Shown piece after piece: positions 1 through 8,350 of a DNA stretch of 64,000 nt. How positions within the stretch are numbered: position 1 is the first letter of the stretch; each line of letters opens with the position of its first letter. The stretch is from positions 1 to 64,000 of the forward strand of contig CAWFXV010000008.1 in assembly GCA_963819885.1 (NCBI GenBank), read 5' to 3'. Position numbers and translations under genes: made by a program. This DNA comes from JACVRX01 sp963819885 (GTDB lineage: Bacteria; Actinomycetota; Actinomycetes; Jiangellales; Jiangellaceae). A model generated the notes under the pieces. The model saw nothing but the letters and a program-made list of their open reading frames with translations. It was not told where the DNA came from and did not search any database.

Positions 1-1
1 G

Positions 2-3000
2 ATCTTCGACGTGGACGGCGTCCTGGTGGACTCGCCGCACGAGCTGGCCTGGCGCGATGCCCTAGGGGCTGATGGAAGGCGAGTGGCGCGACATCCGTGA
101 CCAGACCAGCTGGACCGCCGAGCGCTTCACGACCGCAGGTGTATCAGCAGCTGATGGCGGGCAGGCCTCGGGTGGCCGGCGCCGTTCCGCCCTGGAGCAC
201 TTCGGCGTGTCCGACGTCGACGCCCGGGCCGAGCGGTACGCGGCGGCCAAGCAGGAGCACATCGTAGGGTTCATCGAAGAGGGCCGGTTCATGGCCTTCC
301 CCGACGCGCTGCGGTTCATCCTGGCCGTCAAGGACAGCGGGATTCGGGTGGCGGCGGCGTCGTCGTCGAAGAACGCCAAGCTGTTTCTCCAGCGGATCCG
401 GCTGGACACCTTCGCTGCCGAGCAGCGCCTCGACTACGGCCTCGTCCGTGAGGGGATGACGCTTGGGGAGTTGTTTGACGCTGACATCTCCGGCCGGGAC
501 TTTCCCCGCGGCAAGCCGGACCCGATGATCTTCCTGACCGCCGCCGAGGAGCTCGGCGTTTCCCCGGAGTCTTGCTTCGTGATCGAGGACGCCACCAGTG
601 GCGTCCAGGCCGCCAAGGCCGGAGGGATGGCGGCGATCGGCGTGGCCCGCCTCGGCGACGAGGGACAGCTGGCCGCCGCGGGCGCCGACCTGGTGGTGAC
701 CACCTTGGACAACGTTTCACTGCCAGCGTTGGGCGAAGGTCGGCTGCAGGAACGCCGGGCCGCCGCGGAGATCAGGCGCCGGCGCGCGGAGCGGCCGCCG
801 AGCGTCTGGACGCTGGTCTACGACGGGTTCGACGCCGAGCGCCAGGGCCTGCGCGAGACGCTGTGCGCGCTGGGCAATGGGTATTTCGTGACCCGTGGCG
901 CGCTTCCCGAAGCGGAGGCCGACGGTGTCAACTACCCGGGTACCTACGTCGCCGGCCTTTACAACCGGTTGGTCAGCGACGTCGCTGGCCGTCAGGTCGA
1001 GAACGAGGACCTGGTCAACGTCCCCAACTGGCTGCCGCTGCGGTTTCGGATCGCCGGCGGTCCATGGTTCGACCTCCGGCGGGAGCGGGTCGAGGGCTAC
1101 CGATCCGAGCTGGACATGCGGAATGGCACGCTTACCCGCCGGTTCAGTTGGCGGGACGGCGAGGGCCGGCGGACCCGCGTGGTTCAGCGACGGTTCGTCA
1201 GCCGAAGGGACCAGCACCTGGCCGGTCTCGAGACGCAGTTCACGGCCGAGAACTGGTCCGGTGATCTCGAGGTGCGCTCCGGATTGGACGGCAGGGTCGT
1301 CAACGCGGGTGTGAAGCGATACCGCGACCTGAACGGCCGCCATCTGAGGACGCTGGGCCACGCTCAGGTGGACATGGAGACGGTCGATCTCGCTGAGCGA
1401 GACGACCCAGTCGCGAGTGCGGGTCGCGCTCGGCCGCTCGCACCAGGCTGCTGCGCGACGGCGAGCTCGCCGAGGTCGACCGCCAGCTGGTCGAGGAGCC
1501 CGGGTTTGTCGCCCAACAGCTTACCTTCCGGCTCGAGCAGGGGCGCCCGGCGACCGTCGAGAAGATCGTCGCCCTGTACACGTCCCGGGACCGCGCGATC
1601 GCCGAGAGCCATCACGACGCGCGGCTGGCGCTGGCGGGCGCCGACGACTTCGCGACGTTACTCGCCCGTCACGAGCGCGCCTGGCTCACCGCCTGGGACC
1701 GGTTCGACATTGCCATGGACAGCGCCAACGAGTGGACCGAGACGGTCCTGCACCTGCACCTGTTCCACCTGCTGCAGACGGTTTCGCCACACACCGCCCA
1801 TCTGGATGTCGGAGTGCCGGCCCGAGGCTGGCACGGGGAGGCCTACCGAGGCCACATCTTCTGGGACGAGCTGTTCATTTTCCCGTACATCAACTACCAG
1901 GGCCCGTCGCTTGCAGGCATGTTGCTGGAGTACCGGCACGCGCGCATCGGGGCGGCTCAGGCGGCAGCACGGGCGGCCGGCTTCGCGGGTGCCATGTTCC
2001 CGTGGCAGAGCGGCTCTAACGGGCGCGAGGAGACCCAGCGGCTCCATCTCAACCCCAAGTCCGGCCGCTGGCTGCCCGACCACTCGCACCTGCAGCGCCA
2101 CGTCAACATCGCGATCGCGTACAACGTCTGGCAGCACTACCTGGTCACCGGAAACACTCACTTCCTGCGCTTCACCGGCGCTGAGCTGCTCGTCGAAATC
2201 GCCCGGTTCTGGTCCAGCATCGCCATGTACAACACCGAACGGGACCGCTACGAGATCCACGGGGTGATGGGCCCGGACGAGTATCACGATGGCTACCCGG
2301 ACTCCGACGAGGCGGGCCTACGCAACAACACCTACACGAACGTCATGGTCGCCTGGCTACTGCGGCGAGCGTTGGAGGCGTTGGAGGAGCTGCCGCCGCA
2401 CTACCGGGACGAGCTGGTCGACGAGCTGGCGATCCGCGACGAGGAGTTGGACCGGTGGCGCGACCTTAGCCAGAAGATGACCGTCGTTTTCCACGCCGAC
2501 GGTGTGCTGAGTCAGTTCGAGGGCTACGAACAGCTGCGTGAGTTCGATTGGGAGGGCTACCGGGAACGGTACGGCAACATCCAGCGGCTGGACCGAGTGC
2601 TGGAGGCCGAAGGCGACAGCACGAACCGCTACAAGGTCTCCAAACAGGCGGACGTGCTGATGCTGCTCTTCCTGCTGTCGCGGCAGGAGCTCCGCGACCT
2701 GCTGGCCGGCCTCGGCTACGAGGTGAGTGACGACCAGCTCACCCGCACCGTCGAGTATTACCTGCAGCGCACGTCGCACGGCTCGACCCTCAGCGCAGTC
2801 GTCAGCGCTTGGGTCCTGGCGCGATACGACCCGGACGAGGCGTGGCTGTTCCTGCAGCGGGCGTTGGACAGTGACGTGGCCGACGTTCAGGGCGGAACAA
2901 CCGCCGAAGGCATCCATCTGGGCGCGATGGCCGGAACGGTCGACCTCGTGCTGCGGGGCCTGGCCGGCATCCGGGCGCACGGGCAGGTGCTGCGGTTCGA

Positions 3001-3205
3001 CCCGGTCTTGCCCCCGCAGGTCAAACAGCTGAGCTTCAGCGTCCATTACCGGGGCCACCGCGTCGACGTCGCGTTCGCCGAGGACCGCCTGGTGGTCAGC
3101 TCACGCCCCGGTCCGGCGGCGCCGATCAGCGTCCTGGTCGGCGATCAGACCGTCGACCTGCACCCAGGGGCCGGGCACACCTTCTCGCTGGAGCGCCAGC
3201 GGTGA
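2..3205 (+). pseudogene. Frameshifted beta-phosphoglucomutase (HAD)-GH65 disaccharide phosphorylase fusion, 5' end outside window
   Basis: The window opens inside a HAD phosphatase motif (frame of base 2, reads IFDVDGVLVDSPH). The rest of the HAD domain follows in another frame: ASSS motif, then GKPDP and FVIEDATSG. From about base 790 it runs straight into a GH65 phosphorylase domain, including GVMGPDEYHDGY with the presumed acid Glu, to a stop at 3205. GH65 enzymes phosphorolyse maltose, trehalose or kojibiose to beta-glucose-1-P, and beta-PGM turns that into glucose-6-P, so the fusion makes sense as one pathway. Reading needs frame changes near 64-70, 138, 182, 1396 and 1430, each explained by a 1-2 nt indel. 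Catalytic residues are otherwise kept, so it is either a young pseudogene or a sequence-error case. Substrate cannot be told from sequence alone. Confidence 0.85.
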
Positions 3206-3544
3206 CCGAGGACGCCCACGCGGGCGGGGGTGTTGGGCAACCCTCGCCGTTGGCTCATCGCCATGCTTCCTCGCTTACGCGCCGCACCTCTGTAGCGCAT
3301 AGCTCTATGCGGAAGCCTCGTCGCGCTCAACGCGCGCCCTACTCGCCAGATCGGCCTACTCGTCTCTGGCTCTAACCCTACGCCCTCTCCGACGTTCGCC
3401 GACGGCACTCGTCGGCAACTCGTCCCCGATCCCGCTAGCGCGCGTGCAGCGCGCGTCACACGGCAACTAACGGTCACCTACGGCGCCACGCCACGCCCGA
3501 CCAATCTGCAGACGTTTCTGCAGGTCAGGGGTGACGAACGTCAC
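3206..3544. other. Intergenic stretch without a supportable gene
   Basis: About 340 bases between the GH65 stop and the tRNA-like sequence. Reverse-strand open frames exist, but their translations are Arg/Ser/Pro-rich without any recognisable domain. A GCGCGCGTGCAGCGCGCGTC self-complementary patch near 3437-3456 could form a hairpin. Nothing else was seen. Confidence 0.5.
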
Positions 3545-3631
3545 ATCGGCGCTGGTAGGTCAGGGTGCGTAATCGGCCAGAGCTTCCGTCTTGTAATCGG
3601 GCGGTTCCGGGTTCGAGTCCCGGCGCCGGCT
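3545..3631 (+). tRNA. Degenerate tRNA-Thr(UGU)-like sequence
   Basis: The 3' half looks like an ordinary tRNA: anticodon loop CTTGTAA with TGT at 3592-3594, a perfect T-arm (CCGGG TTCGAGT CCCGG) and acceptor 3' strand CGCCGGC plus T. The 5' strand ATCGGCG pairs at 6 of 7 positions. The D-arm is abnormal. Against the usual TAGCTCAG-TCGGCCAGAGC pattern there are about nine extra bases before TCGGCCAGAGC and extra bases before TAGGTCAG. A 4-bp D-stem (GGTC/GGCC) is possible only with a 13-nt loop. It is best read as a damaged or pseudo tRNA that served as an integration target, though indel errors in a real tRNA-Thr could give the same picture. Confidence 0.45.
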
Positions 3632-3632
3632 C
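3590..3632 (+). repeat. Left att-like direct repeat (43 bp, tRNA-Thr 3' half)
   Basis: Begins with CTTGTAATCGG in the anticodon loop and ends in CGCCGGCTC. It is identical over 43 bases to 8247-8289. It sits at the 3' end of the tRNA-Thr-like sequence, as expected for attL. Confidence 0.8.
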
Positions 3633-3668
3633 CCACCGGCTCCCTTCCGGCTCCCTTCCGGCTCCCTA
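3626..3668 (+). repeat. Short tandem repeat of CCGGCTCCC
   Basis: Four copies of CCGGCTCCC begin at 3626, 3636, 3647 and 3658 (spacing 10, 11, 11), linked by A or TT. The first copy is the tRNA 3' terminus itself, so the array looks like a slippage expansion of the tRNA end just inside the islet. Confidence 0.75.
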
Positions 3669-3871
3669 CTTGCGCTGGCGGGTGCTGCTCACCCGGGGAG
3701 TGCACCAGCCGCGAGCACGTTGTGACTGATCGGCGCGGTTTGCCGCCTCGGGCACCGGCGGCGCACCTCTATCCCTCTTGGTCCGAGGCGCGGCGGAAGC
3801 AGGCTGAGGCGACTTGCGTACGGCTGCTCAATCACGTGTATTAGCGCCGGAACCCCCGTACTGGCGCGACG

Positions 3872-4236
3872 GTGGGCCAGCTGCTGGAGCGCCATCTGCG
3901 CGAGTCGGTCATCGAGCCGAGCCCGCGCAGTGCGTACGAGGGCCACGTCTACAGGCACGTCCTGCCGTTCATCGGGTCGATCAAGACATCGACACTCGAC
4001 GCCGACGTCCTCGACTCGTTCTACGCCGAGCTGCCACGCTGTGGTGACCATTTGCAAACGGCGACCGGAAAGGCGTTGATCACCGGACTGGGCGAGCGCA
4101 TGAGTATGACGAGCGTTGCCCGGGGCACCTCTGCGTCGGGCTGTCGGCGTCGACGATCCAATTCATCCTGAGCGGAGCGTTGCGCCGCCCTGGCCGTTGG
4201 CGCTGGATCTCGGAGAGCCCGATCGGCGTGGCATCA
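3872..4236 (+). pseudogene. Tyrosine recombinase/integrase remnant (N-terminal part)
   Basis: Two frames together give a phage-type integrase N-terminal region. The first reads VGQLLERHLRE, then YEGHVYRHVLPFIG and LDSFYAELPRC. After a frame change near 4073 it reads DHRTGRAHEYDERC, then LCVGLSASTIQFILSGAL and RWRWISESP. This matches the SAM-like core-binding region of actinobacterial site-specific integrases, which often lie beside the tRNA they target. The C-terminal catalytic domain with the Arg/His/Tyr residues is missing. The gene is frameshifted and truncated, and no clear start codon with ribosome-binding site was found. Confidence 0.75.
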
Positions 4237-4275
4237 CGCTGGTGGGTGAGTTCGACATGGTCGCGCTCATGCAAG

Positions 4276-4605
4276 TCAATGCAGGGCGACCGTCAGCAAC
4301 AGCACAGACGGCTCCAGGGCCTCGAGGTCGTGCCTCTGCGGCGGCACCGCGACCAGGTCACCTTGTCCCAGCTCGGCGTGCGACTGGCCGGCGCGGAGCA
4401 GGACCCGCCCCCGTAGGCAGAACACCGATGCATCCCCGGGACTCTTGTGCTCGGCCATCACCCGCCCCACCGCAAGCGCCACGATGGTCTGTCGCAGACG
4501 CGCTCCGGACCTGCCGTACACGGTGACCGAGCTGCGACCGCTCTCGGCTGTCGTGGCCGCCACGAGTTGGTCATCGGCCAGCGCAGTGATCGACGCAACG
4601 TCCAT
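4276..4605 (-). CDS. Small cupin-domain protein
   Basis: 109-aa single cupin. The barrel motifs are visible as VGRVMAEHKSPGDASVFCLRGRVLL followed by GDLVAVPPQRHDLEAL (roughly residues 45-100). Such proteins often bind a metal or small ligand, or act as sensors, but the substrate here is unknown. The ATG at 4605 is chosen because the longer frame upstream is Arg/Pro-rich and unlike a cupin. It lies inside the islet, on the opposite strand to the integrase remnant and small neighbouring gene. Confidence 0.7.
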   Translation of the reverse strand: MDVASITALADDQLVAATTAESGRSSVTVYGRSGARLRQTIVALAVGRVMAEHKSPGDASVFCLRGRVLLRAGQSHAELGQGDLVAVPPQRHDLEALEPSVLLLTVALH

Positions 4606-4773
4606 GGACGTCGATGGTGGCACGGGAGGCCGCCGACGGGCTGGAAGAACCCGCGCGCGCGGCACACGCGATGACCAGCTGGCGCGGATTCATGCTGACC
4701 GGATCCTTCGGGGCAGGAGCACACTGACGGCCAGAAGTGCGCGAAGCTGGATTCTCGCCGGAAGGGGCCAACG

Positions 4774-5040
4774 GTGCCTGACAACGTCGAATTGACCGTG
4801 CGATTGCACTCGGTGAGCGGTGAGGATGTTTCGGTGATAACCCGCGACTTTGGTGGCGCCGCGGAGGCGCTGGAGGCGATCGGTGATGATCTGAACGAGC
4901 GGCGCAGTCTGACCTTGACCCGAGCGAGGTCCAACCGCGAGGCCGGCGAGCACGGCGTGGTGATCAACCTGGCCAACGTCGTGTTCGTGTCGGTGCACAC
5001 GACAGACAACGCCAGCGTTGAGACGGGCCAGTACATCTGA
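4774..5040 (+). CDS. Small conserved-looking hypothetical protein
   Basis: 88 aa, GTG start with GGAAGGGG 6-7 bases upstream. The sequence alternates polar and hydrophobic residues (VELTVRLHSV, VVINLANVVFVSV), suggesting a compact beta-rich fold with one helix (EALEAIGDDLNE). No signal peptide, membrane segment or catalytic motif is visible. Family not recognised. Codon use looks like that of a real gene. It is cargo of the tRNA-flanked islet. Confidence 0.5.
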   Translation: MPDNVELTVRLHSVSGEDVSVITRDFGGAAEALEAIGDDLNERRSLTLTRARSNREAGEHGVVINLANVVFVSVHTTDNASVETGQYI

Positions 5041-5585
5041 CGGCTGGTTCGGCGGACAGAACGCATGAGCGTCATCGGTGTGGGCCTGGTTGGATCGCTA
5101 CTGGCCGGGCAGCCCATCCAGCACGGCCTGCTCGCCACCGCCGACGAACCGCCCGAACACGGACGCGCTGCTGGATGCTTGGGCTCTCCGTGCCGGTCCG
5201 GATGGGAGACCTCCAGTCTCGGTCACAGGATCGCGCCGCGTGGCGCTATTTCGATGGCGGAACGCCCCGGGCGAACAGCGCTACGAGCCGGTCACCGTGT
5301 CTGCTGCGAAGCAGTCCGGAGTCCTCCGCCAGGTTGAGGTGACGTGCTCAATGACCTGGTTTGTTTCGATCGTGTCGGGTTCGTCGTCTGTGACGTCGAT
5401 GTGATCACCGCCGGTAAGCCGGACGCGTAACACAACTGCTGCCATTGGTTACCGACCCTAGAGGTCGGGCCGCGAGTCCGTAGCACACGCGGTGATGTCC
5501 GCGCAGAGGAACGACCCGCCCGTGGAGGGTGTGGTTCTGACCGGTGCGCTGCGCTGGCCGGTCGGGGGGCGTGGCTGGGCGCCGA
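5041..5585. other. 545-bp stretch without a convincing gene
   Basis: A plus-strand frame around 5155-5300 reads ALLDAWALRAGPDGRPPVSV and then RYEPVTVSAAKQSGVL, which looks protein-like for about 60 residues. It lacks a good start and degenerates at both ends, so it may be a remnant. No RNA gene or mobile-element end was seen. Confidence 0.35.
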
Positions 5586-6350
5586 TTAGCTGGGTTGTGG
5601 TGTGGGGTGCCGGGTCCGGTCCAGCCCATCGACAAGCACGTTGAGGCCGGATGTGAATCGCTCGTCGCGGTTGTCGAGCCAGACGTGCTCGCCGAGGGCG
5701 ACCAGGGTGGGGAAGCGGTCATCGGGAAGGGACCGGAAGAATTCGTGGAGCTGCTGCCTGGTCGCCGCGTCCTGGACACGCTGCTCGTTGACTGAGATGC
5801 GGGTGCTGCTGACCTCGAAGCCGACGGTGTAGCCGAGGATGAGGAAGTATGCGAGGCCGGTGTCGCGGTGGGAGAACCCGGCATTGTGCAGCGGCGCCAG
5901 GAAGGCCTCGGCCAGGGCAAGGGAGTGCGGCCCGAGTGGGTCGCGAGTCTTGAGCATGCCGGCTACCCCGGGATGGTTTTCCAGGACCTTGTGCAGCCGG
6001 TGAGCGAGCGTCTTGATTTGCTCGGTCCACGGCAAGGCGTGGCTGATGTCGCAGTCGACCTCGGCGAGCACGCCGTCCAGGACGAGGTCCTGGAGCTGCT
6101 CCTTGCTGCGGACGTGGCGGTAGAGCGCGCCGGGGACCACCCCGAGCCGCGCGGCTAGGGCACGCATGGTCAGCGCTGCGACGCCGTCCTGGGCGATCAG
6201 GGTGAGCGCCTCGGCCACCACGGCCTGCCGGTTGAGCGTGCGGCGGCGCTCTTCGTCGGTCTCCGGAGCGTTGAACCACAGCGGGCGCGCTTTGGTGTTG
6301 ACGGGCCCGGGTGGGGTCGACTGTTGATTTTCCACAGGCTGCTCCTTCAT
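5586..6350 (-). CDS. TetR-family transcriptional regulator
   Basis: 254 aa. N-terminal helix-turn-helix at about residues 40-90 (VVAEALTLIAQDG, LTMRALAARLGV, GALYRHVRSKEQL), followed by a helical ligand-binding domain typical of the TetR C-terminal class (LILGYTVGFEVS). It probably represses in the absence of an unknown ligand. It is divergent from hsp20, and the shared 130-bp upstream region holds a perfect palindrome at 6367-6381 that is a natural operator for it. An additional N-terminal extension of about 35 residues (QQSTPPGP and on) precedes the HTH. Confidence 0.88.
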   Translation of the reverse strand: MKEQPVENQQSTPPGPVNTKARPLWFNAPETDEERRRTLNRQAVVAEALTLIAQDGVAALTMRALAARLGVVPGALYRHVRSKEQLQDLVLDGVLAEVDCDISHALPWTEQIKTLAHRLHKVLENHPGVAGMLKTRDPLGPHSLALAEAFLAPLHNAGFSHRDTGLAYFLILGYTVGFEVSSTRISVNEQRVQDAATRQQLHEFFRSLPDDRFPTLVALGEHVWLDNRDERFTSGLNVLVDGLDRTRHPTPQPS

Positions 6351-6360
6351 CGGACCAGCA

Positions 6361-6417
6361 TTGACAGTGAACAGTGTTCACGATACTGTGAACATAGTGG
6401 TTCGACAAGTGAACACC
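6361..6417. promoter_or_regulatory. TetR operator region between tetR and hsp20
   Basis: A perfect 15-bp palindrome, GTGAACAGTGTTCAC, lies at 6367-6381, directly after a TTGACA hexamer (6361-6366) and before GATACT (6382-6387). Two more half-sites, GTGAACAT at 6388 and GTGAACAC at 6410, follow. Placement in the divergent promoter gap suggests binding by the neighbouring TetR protein and control of both genes. The -35/-10 spacing of 15 is short, so the exact promoter is uncertain. Confidence 0.6.
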
Positions 6418-6479
6418 CTTCGCTCCGAAGGGACCTTCGTTCATCCCGAACCGCCGGCCCGATGGACAAGGGAATCGAG

Positions 6480-6995
6480 ATGGCGATGATGACGCGCTGG
6501 GATGCCTTTCACGATCTGCGCGGCGCGCAGGACCGGATGAGCCAGATGAACCAGATGCTTGCCGACGCGCTCGGTCAGGACGCTGCGCAGTCTGGCGCCG
6601 GTGCGACCAGCACCCCGGCCTGGGCGCCTGCGGTAGACATCTCCGAGCGTAAGGACGCCTACGTCGTCACGGTCGAGCTTCCCGGCGTCAAGGTCGACGA
6701 TCTCGAGATCGCATTCCAGGACGGTCTGCTCACCATCCAGGGCGACCGGCACCCACCGCAGGGCCCACCAGACCAGAAGTTTCATGTCCTCGAGCGCCGG
6801 TACGGGCTCTTCCGCCGCTCCATCACACTGCCCCTGCACGTGATGGCGGACGCCATCGAGGCATCGACCGAAGACGGCGTGCTGCAGGTGGTGGTACCCA
6901 AGGCGGAGGAAGTCAAGCCCAAGCGCATCGAGGTCCACGCCGTTTCGACCCCGGCGCCTGTCACCGCCGGCCCGCAGGCCAGCAACGGCACCTGA
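6480..6995 (+). CDS. Small heat-shock protein, Hsp20/alpha-crystallin family
   Basis: 171 aa. The alpha-crystallin domain spans about residues 45-145: PAVDISERKDAYVVTVELPG, then LEIAFQDGLLTIQGDR and the FRRSITLP segment. The C-terminal VPKAEE motif is also present. ATP-independent holdase that binds unfolding proteins in the cytoplasm. Start ATG 6480 has AAGGGA six bases upstream; ATG 6462 is possible. It sits in a tRNA-flanked islet and is divergent from a TetR gene with a palindromic operator between them, so regulation by that TetR rather than by HspR/HrcA is likely. Confidence 0.9.
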   Translation: MAMMTRWDAFHDLRGAQDRMSQMNQMLADALGQDAAQSGAGATSTPAWAPAVDISERKDAYVVTVELPGVKVDDLEIAFQDGLLTIQGDRHPPQGPPDQKFHVLERRYGLFRRSITLPLHVMADAIEASTEDGVLQVVVPKAEEVKPKRIEVHAVSTPAPVTAGPQASNGT

Positions 6996-7652
6996 GGCTG
7001 GCCGACGGCCAGGGCTGACGCGCCCGCCCGGCAACCGGCGACACGTGCGGGACCGATGACCAGACGCGATGACGTCGGTGAGCTCCTCGAAGGGGTGACG
7101 GCACCGAGGACACGGTGCTCGACGGAAACGGCGACAACACCGGGGACGCGCTGGTCCACCGATACCGGGGCTGGCTGCGATTCGGCATCACCGCCGCGGA
7201 GCAGTCCCAGGCGCAGTCCCTGGACCCAATTTGCGTGCCGGGGAAGAGCCAGACGCCGATGACGGCACGGACGAGGATCCCGAATGGAGCCACCGTCGTC
7301 CCCCGGCGACGGCACCGCGCCCTTGCCACCCGGACGGCCGAGCCGGGTCTGGACCCGCTGCTTGCTGCGGTCGAACGCGCACCCGTGGACCCCAAGGTGG
7401 GCGCCGAGACCATCCGAGTCTTGGACGAATTCGACCATGCTCGGCCATGCCCCGTCGGCCATGCCCAGGCCCTCGGCAGCGGGGCAGCCGACGACGCTGC
7501 TCAGCCGCCGCCACTGGCCACCGCAGTCACCGCGACGATTCCGGGCCTGTGGATGCGGGCTCCGGGCGGCGCACTGACCGGCAAACCGAACCAAGCCGGC
7601 GCCGGCCTGGCGCGGCGGCTCGACCGACAGCCTCCGCTGAAGGAGGACAGCA
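6996..7652. other. 657-bp stretch without a supportable gene
   Basis: Several open frames exist on both strands, but all are low-complexity Arg/Pro/Ser translations typical of high-GC shadow frames. Nothing was recognised. It ends in a strong ribosome-binding site (AAGGAGGA) for the gene at 7653. The region could be eroded cargo of the islet. Confidence 0.4.
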
Positions 7653-8009
7653 ATGGCAAAGGTCGAAATCGACGGGGACAGCCTGATCGTCGAGATCGAA
7701 GGGTCGGACAAGCTGTGGGCGCTCAAGAGCCGCCTGATCATCCCGCTGGCCAACGTGCTTGGCGCCACCGCCGACCCTGGTGTGATCGACGAACCGAAGG
7801 GCATTCGCGCCCCCGGCGCGCACGTGCCCGGCGTCATCACCGCCGGCACCTTCCACATCCACGGCGAGCGGGTCTTCTGGGACGTCCATGACCCGGCCAA
7901 GGCCGTCGTCATCGAACTGGCCGACGAACACTACGCCCGCCTAGTGGTACAAGTCGCCGACCCCGGCGCCACCGTCGCGCTGGTCGAAAACTCCACCCAG
8001 CGGCCGTGA
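7653..8009 (+). CDS. Conserved actinobacterial hypothetical protein, PH-like beta fold
   Basis: 118 aa with a near-consensus ribosome-binding site (AAGGAGGA, 6 bases upstream). Alternating strands such as LIVEIEGSDKLWALKSRL, IIPLANVLGATADPG, GTFHIHGERVFWDVHDP and VVIELADEHYARLVVQVADP look like a compact beta barrel of PH-like type. No signal peptide or transmembrane helix. I recognise the style as a widespread actinobacterial protein of unknown role, but no function can be assigned. Last gene of the islet. Confidence 0.6.
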   Translation: MAKVEIDGDSLIVEIEGSDKLWALKSRLIIPLANVLGATADPGVIDEPKGIRAPGAHVPGVITAGTFHIHGERVFWDVHDPAKAVVIELADEHYARLVVQVADPGATVALVENSTQRP

Positions 8010-8087
8010 CACCCACAACAGCAACACCGACTCTGATCGCGGGTAGTGCGCCGCTGCGTACCAGGGCCAAGGCCTGGGATCGGTGAC

Positions 8088-8113
8088 GATCACCCGGCGT
8101 CTCGTGGGTGATC
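8088..8113. terminator. Hairpin downstream of the 118-aa gene
   Basis: Perfect 8-bp stem GATCACCC/GGGTGATC with a 10-nt loop, about 80 bases after the stop at 8009. No T-run follows, which is common for actinobacterial terminators. Confidence 0.45.
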
Positions 8114-8246
8114 CTCGTCGCCAGCCCTACGGCATGACGTCATTCGTGACGCGAAATGGAGTCAACCCGTGCGGTTTCAGGCGCGGCGGGTGCGGCGGTG
8201 TAACCAAGGTCGCCGGTAGGGGCCAGATGCGGCGGATGGCATCCCC

Positions 8247-8289
8247 CTTGTAATCGGGCGGTTCCGGGTTCGAGTCCCGGCGCCGGCTC
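8247..8289 (+). repeat. Right att-like direct repeat (43 bp, tRNA-Thr 3' half)
   Basis: Identical to 3590-3632. Here the bases upstream do not form a usable anticodon stem (TCCCC against TCGGG has two mismatches), so this is only a tRNA fragment, as expected for the distal att site of an inserted element. Confidence 0.8.
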
Positions 8290-8350
8290 TCGGTCGTTGA
8301 GGCGCCGATGCGCCCGGCGCGGGTCGACCTCGGCCGGACCTGTCGGCGCT

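Larger units (their letters stand above)
3590..8289. mobile_element. Decayed tRNA-Thr-targeting integrative islet (4.7 kb)
   Basis: Bounded by two perfect 43-bp copies of the tRNA-Thr 3' half, with an integrase remnant just inside the left copy. This is the standard layout of an element inserted into a tRNA 3' end. Cargo between the repeats: cupin, small GTG-start protein, TetR, Hsp20 and a 118-aa PH-like protein. No replication, conjugation or phage genes remain. The integrase is broken, so the islet is probably fixed. Confidence 0.6.

Noticed and set aside
3437..3456. GC-rich self-complementary patch as a terminator
   Set aside because: More than 200 bases after the GH65 stop and without a clear loop or T-run, so it is only mentioned as possible structure.
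3145..3477. 110-aa reverse-strand open frame with GLEPETSRP segment
   Set aside because: Ser/Arg-rich shadow overlapping the GH65 end and tRNA-upstream region; no start signal or homologue-like domain.
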